The notes under the pieces are model-generated. The model ran no database searches, had not been told where the DNA came from, and saw only the letters and a program-made list of their open reading frames with translations. The position numbers were made by a program, and so were the translations under genes. A DNA stretch of 64,000 nt from Mycobacterium sherrisii (GTDB lineage Bacteria > Actinomycetota > Actinomycetes > Mycobacteriales > Mycobacteriaceae). Shown one piece after another: positions 62,594 through 64,000 of this stretch. Within the stretch, counting starts at the first letter, position 1, and every line of letters begins with the position of its first letter. The stretch covers positions 124,001-188,000 of the forward strand of contig NZ_LQPT01000028.1 of NCBI RefSeq assembly GCF_002102355.1. Reading direction: 5' to 3'.

Positions 62594-63280
62594 CTATTGG
62601 ACGGATTTCGCGGCGATCAGCTCGGCAATCTTGCCCGCCTGCCCGGGTACGGCATTCGGGCCGCACACCAACACGTCGATGACGTCGGCGCTCTGCGCGT
62701 GCAGCACGTGGTGGCAGATCTTGCCGTTGTCGCCCCGCGTGCGCTGCTGTGCGATCCTGGGCACGGTGCCCTCGACCTGCCCGAAATTCCAGTCGAAGCT
62801 GTGGCCGTTGAGTGATTCCGTCACCGTTTTTCCGGCGCAGGCCTTCCAGCTGTCCGCGGACGCCTGCACGAAAGCGCGGGCGCTGTCGGGAGAGGAGAAC
62901 TCCGCGACCGTTTCGACGATCCGGTTCGGCGCGTCCTGACCGGGCGTGTGCAGGATCAGACCGCTCACCGCGTTGAAGCCGCCGGCGCTTTGGTACGCCG
63001 CCGCAGTGGCCGGTTCGTAGGTTCCCGAGCAATCGGGGTCGGACAGCGTCCACTTCGGACTGCGCAGTTGGCCGATTCGTTCGCCGGGCACCACGGTGGG
63101 GTCGCCGACTATGTTGGCGACCTCCGGGGCGCCGATCAGCAGGGCGTCCAGCTTGCTCGCGTTCGGAGACGAATTCTCGGCCGCCGGCGCCGAATTCGCG
63201 TTGCCGGGCCGCGACGCCGACTTGGTCTTGCCGCCCTGCGTGGTGAACACCACCACGACCGCGATGGCGGCGATCACCGC
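62594..63280 (-). CDS. Membrane helix plus PknH-like extracellular sensor domain (C-terminal part of a TIR protein)
   Basis: The frame opens inside a membrane helix (LLIIGAAALAVIAAIAVVVV; the codons before 63277 are the same frame without an ATG), continues with the low-complexity linker KTKSASRPGNANSAPAAE, and ends in a PknH-like sensor domain of about 185 residues (LLIGAPEVANIVGDPTVVPG; SWKACAGKTVTESLNGHSFD). Four cysteines (DPDCSG, WKACAG, GKICHH, VLVCGP) match the two disulfides of that family. The part upstream is in other frames because of apparent one-base losses, so this is most likely the end of the TIR protein at 63280-64000. GTG 63277 is a nominal start only. Confidence 0.72.
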   Translation of the reverse strand, partial: AVIAAIAVVVVFTTQGGKTKSASRPGNANSAPAAENSSPNASKLDALLIGAPEVANIVGDPTVVPGERIGQLRSPKWTLSDPDCSGTYEPATAAAYQSAGGFNAVSGLILHTPGQDAPNRIVETVAEFSSPDSARAFVQASADSWKACAGKTVTESLNGHSFDWNFGQVEGTVPRIAQQRTRGDNGKICHHVLHAQSADVIDVLVCGPNAVPGQAGKIAELIAAKSVQ

Positions 63281-64000
63281 TAAGGCGGCGGCGCCGATGA
63301 TGAGCAGTCGTTTGTTGGACCCGCCGGCCGCGCCGCGCCACTGGCCGCCGCCGGGGCGGCCGGCGCGGGCGGTTGGTCGCCGGGTGCGGTGGGCGGCGCC
63401 GGTGTTTTCGGACCCGCGGGCGACCCGTCTTTTGCCTCGATTTCGGCTAGCACGTTGTCGATTTCGCTGCGGGTGCGGTATGTGACGTCATGCCGCAGAC
63501 GAAGCATGCGCAACAGCTGGGCGATGTCGCTGCGCGCGCTGGGATCGTCACCGTCCTCGTCGAGACCCGACCGCAGCTCGACCAACAGCGCGAGCTGCTG
63601 CTGCGGGCTGAGTTCCTTTCGGCGAGAGTGTTTCCCAGGCGCGTGATGTAACCGAACGGCACCGGTGGTTCCTCGGGCAGCGGGTCGGGCAGTGGCACCG
63701 GCTTGCTGCGCAGCCCGTGCACCGCGGTGACCAACTGGATGCCGGCGTCGACCGTGGGCTCGCGGTAGTCGATAATCTGTAATGCCGCAAGGGGATTCAC
63801 GCGCATGCTGTCGACGTCGCCGACCCGAACCGGCAGGATCGGACGGTTCAGCGCCTGGGCGTAACGCAACTCGGCCTGACTCGGCTTGGATTGCAGCCAA
63901 TTGCTCGACAGCGCGACGATGAAGACCTCGCAGTCGCGGATTTGCTCGAGGATCTTGGCCCACCAGGACTCGCCGCCGCCGAGCTCTTGGTCGAACCACA
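63280..64000 (-). pseudogene. TIR-domain protein, N-terminal part, frameshifted and cut by the window edge
   Basis: At the right edge the minus strand reads WFDQELGGGESWWAKILEQI, then CEVFIVALSSNWLQSKPSQA and ELRYAQALNRPILPVRVGD, a bacterial TIR domain. The Glu of AEL fits the catalytic glutamate of TIR NADases. The text then runs through AVHGLRSKPVPLPDPLPEEP to NTLAER. Near 63612-63622 one base is missing, after which frame two continues as ELSPQQQLALLVELRSGLDE and a Pro-rich linker. Near 63345-63375 a second one-base loss leads to the membrane helix and sensor. The start lies outside the window. It is either a decayed gene or two sequencing errors. Confidence 0.65.

Noticed and set aside
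62457-63341. A 294-codon frame over the sensor gene
   Set aside because: It is an out-of-frame, Arg-rich shadow of the PknH-like sensor frame.

Overview
The window is chromosomal DNA from a high-GC actinobacterium, almost certainly a non-tuberculous Mycobacterium. The backbone follows, in order, the Mycobacterium tuberculosis block from aldA (Rv0768) to pabC (Rv0812): aldA end, SDR, 3-hydroxyisobutyrate dehydrogenase family, carboxymuconolactone decarboxylase, purD, ggtA, Tat-exported esterase, TetR, DUF429, purB, cyp126, purC, ptrB, emrB, purS, purQ, lpdB-like gene, encapsulin/DyP peroxidase, M18 aminopeptidase, purL, sterol-carrier-like gene, purF, purM, DUF3073, ygfZ, pabC. Eight genes of de novo purine synthesis (purD, B, C, S, Q, L, F, M) are strung along it. 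Several start as apparently leaderless transcripts, with a -10 hexamer only 6-9 bases before the start codon.

Accessory segments are set into this backbone. Positions 2280-12536 carry an M42 peptidase, an aldo/keto reductase with a divergent MarR regulator, and an eight-gene minus-strand operon. That operon is an actinobacterial form of the Nit1C cluster (MSMEG_0572 to MSMEG_0565 type): nitB, nitrilase nitC, nitG, flavoprotein nitH, radical-SAM nitD, a fused GNAT/AIR-synthase-like protein, a second nitrilase homologue that has lost its catalytic Cys, and a GT4 glycosyltransferase. A textbook GlnR box (GTAAC-N6-GAAAC) lies upstream, so nitrogen control is likely.

Positions 34891-46382 are a second accessory region. 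It holds a WS/DGAT pseudogene, a mycofactocin-type SDR, a cupin, a LpdB-like flavoprotein, a HAD dehalogenase, a TMEM175-like channel, a DUF427 protein, a medium-chain dehydrogenase, a 452-residue protein made of two tandem TetR units, and an Asp-nucleophile alpha/beta hydrolase. Four copies of one 16-bp palindrome (TGGG-N8-CCCA) lie upstream of the dehydrogenase (two copies), the double-TetR gene (one) and the hydrolase (one). This reads as a compact, probably undescribed regulon.

Positions 46444-48272 encode the encapsulin nanocompartment and its DyP-peroxidase cargo, which ends in a recognisable loading peptide. A perfect 49-bp repeat in two copies sits upstream. Further inserts are a TDT/SLAC1-type transporter joined to cyp126, a DoxX/TetR pair with tandem operators, a duplicated emrB, a phosphotransferase/TetR pair, a frameshifted SnoaL-like gene and an orphan MCE protein. 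The window ends inside a minus-strand protein with TIR domain, membrane helix and PknH-like external sensor, interrupted by two apparent one-base deletions. No tRNA, rRNA, insertion sequence or CRISPR array was recognised. All database-type statements here are from memory; none was searched.
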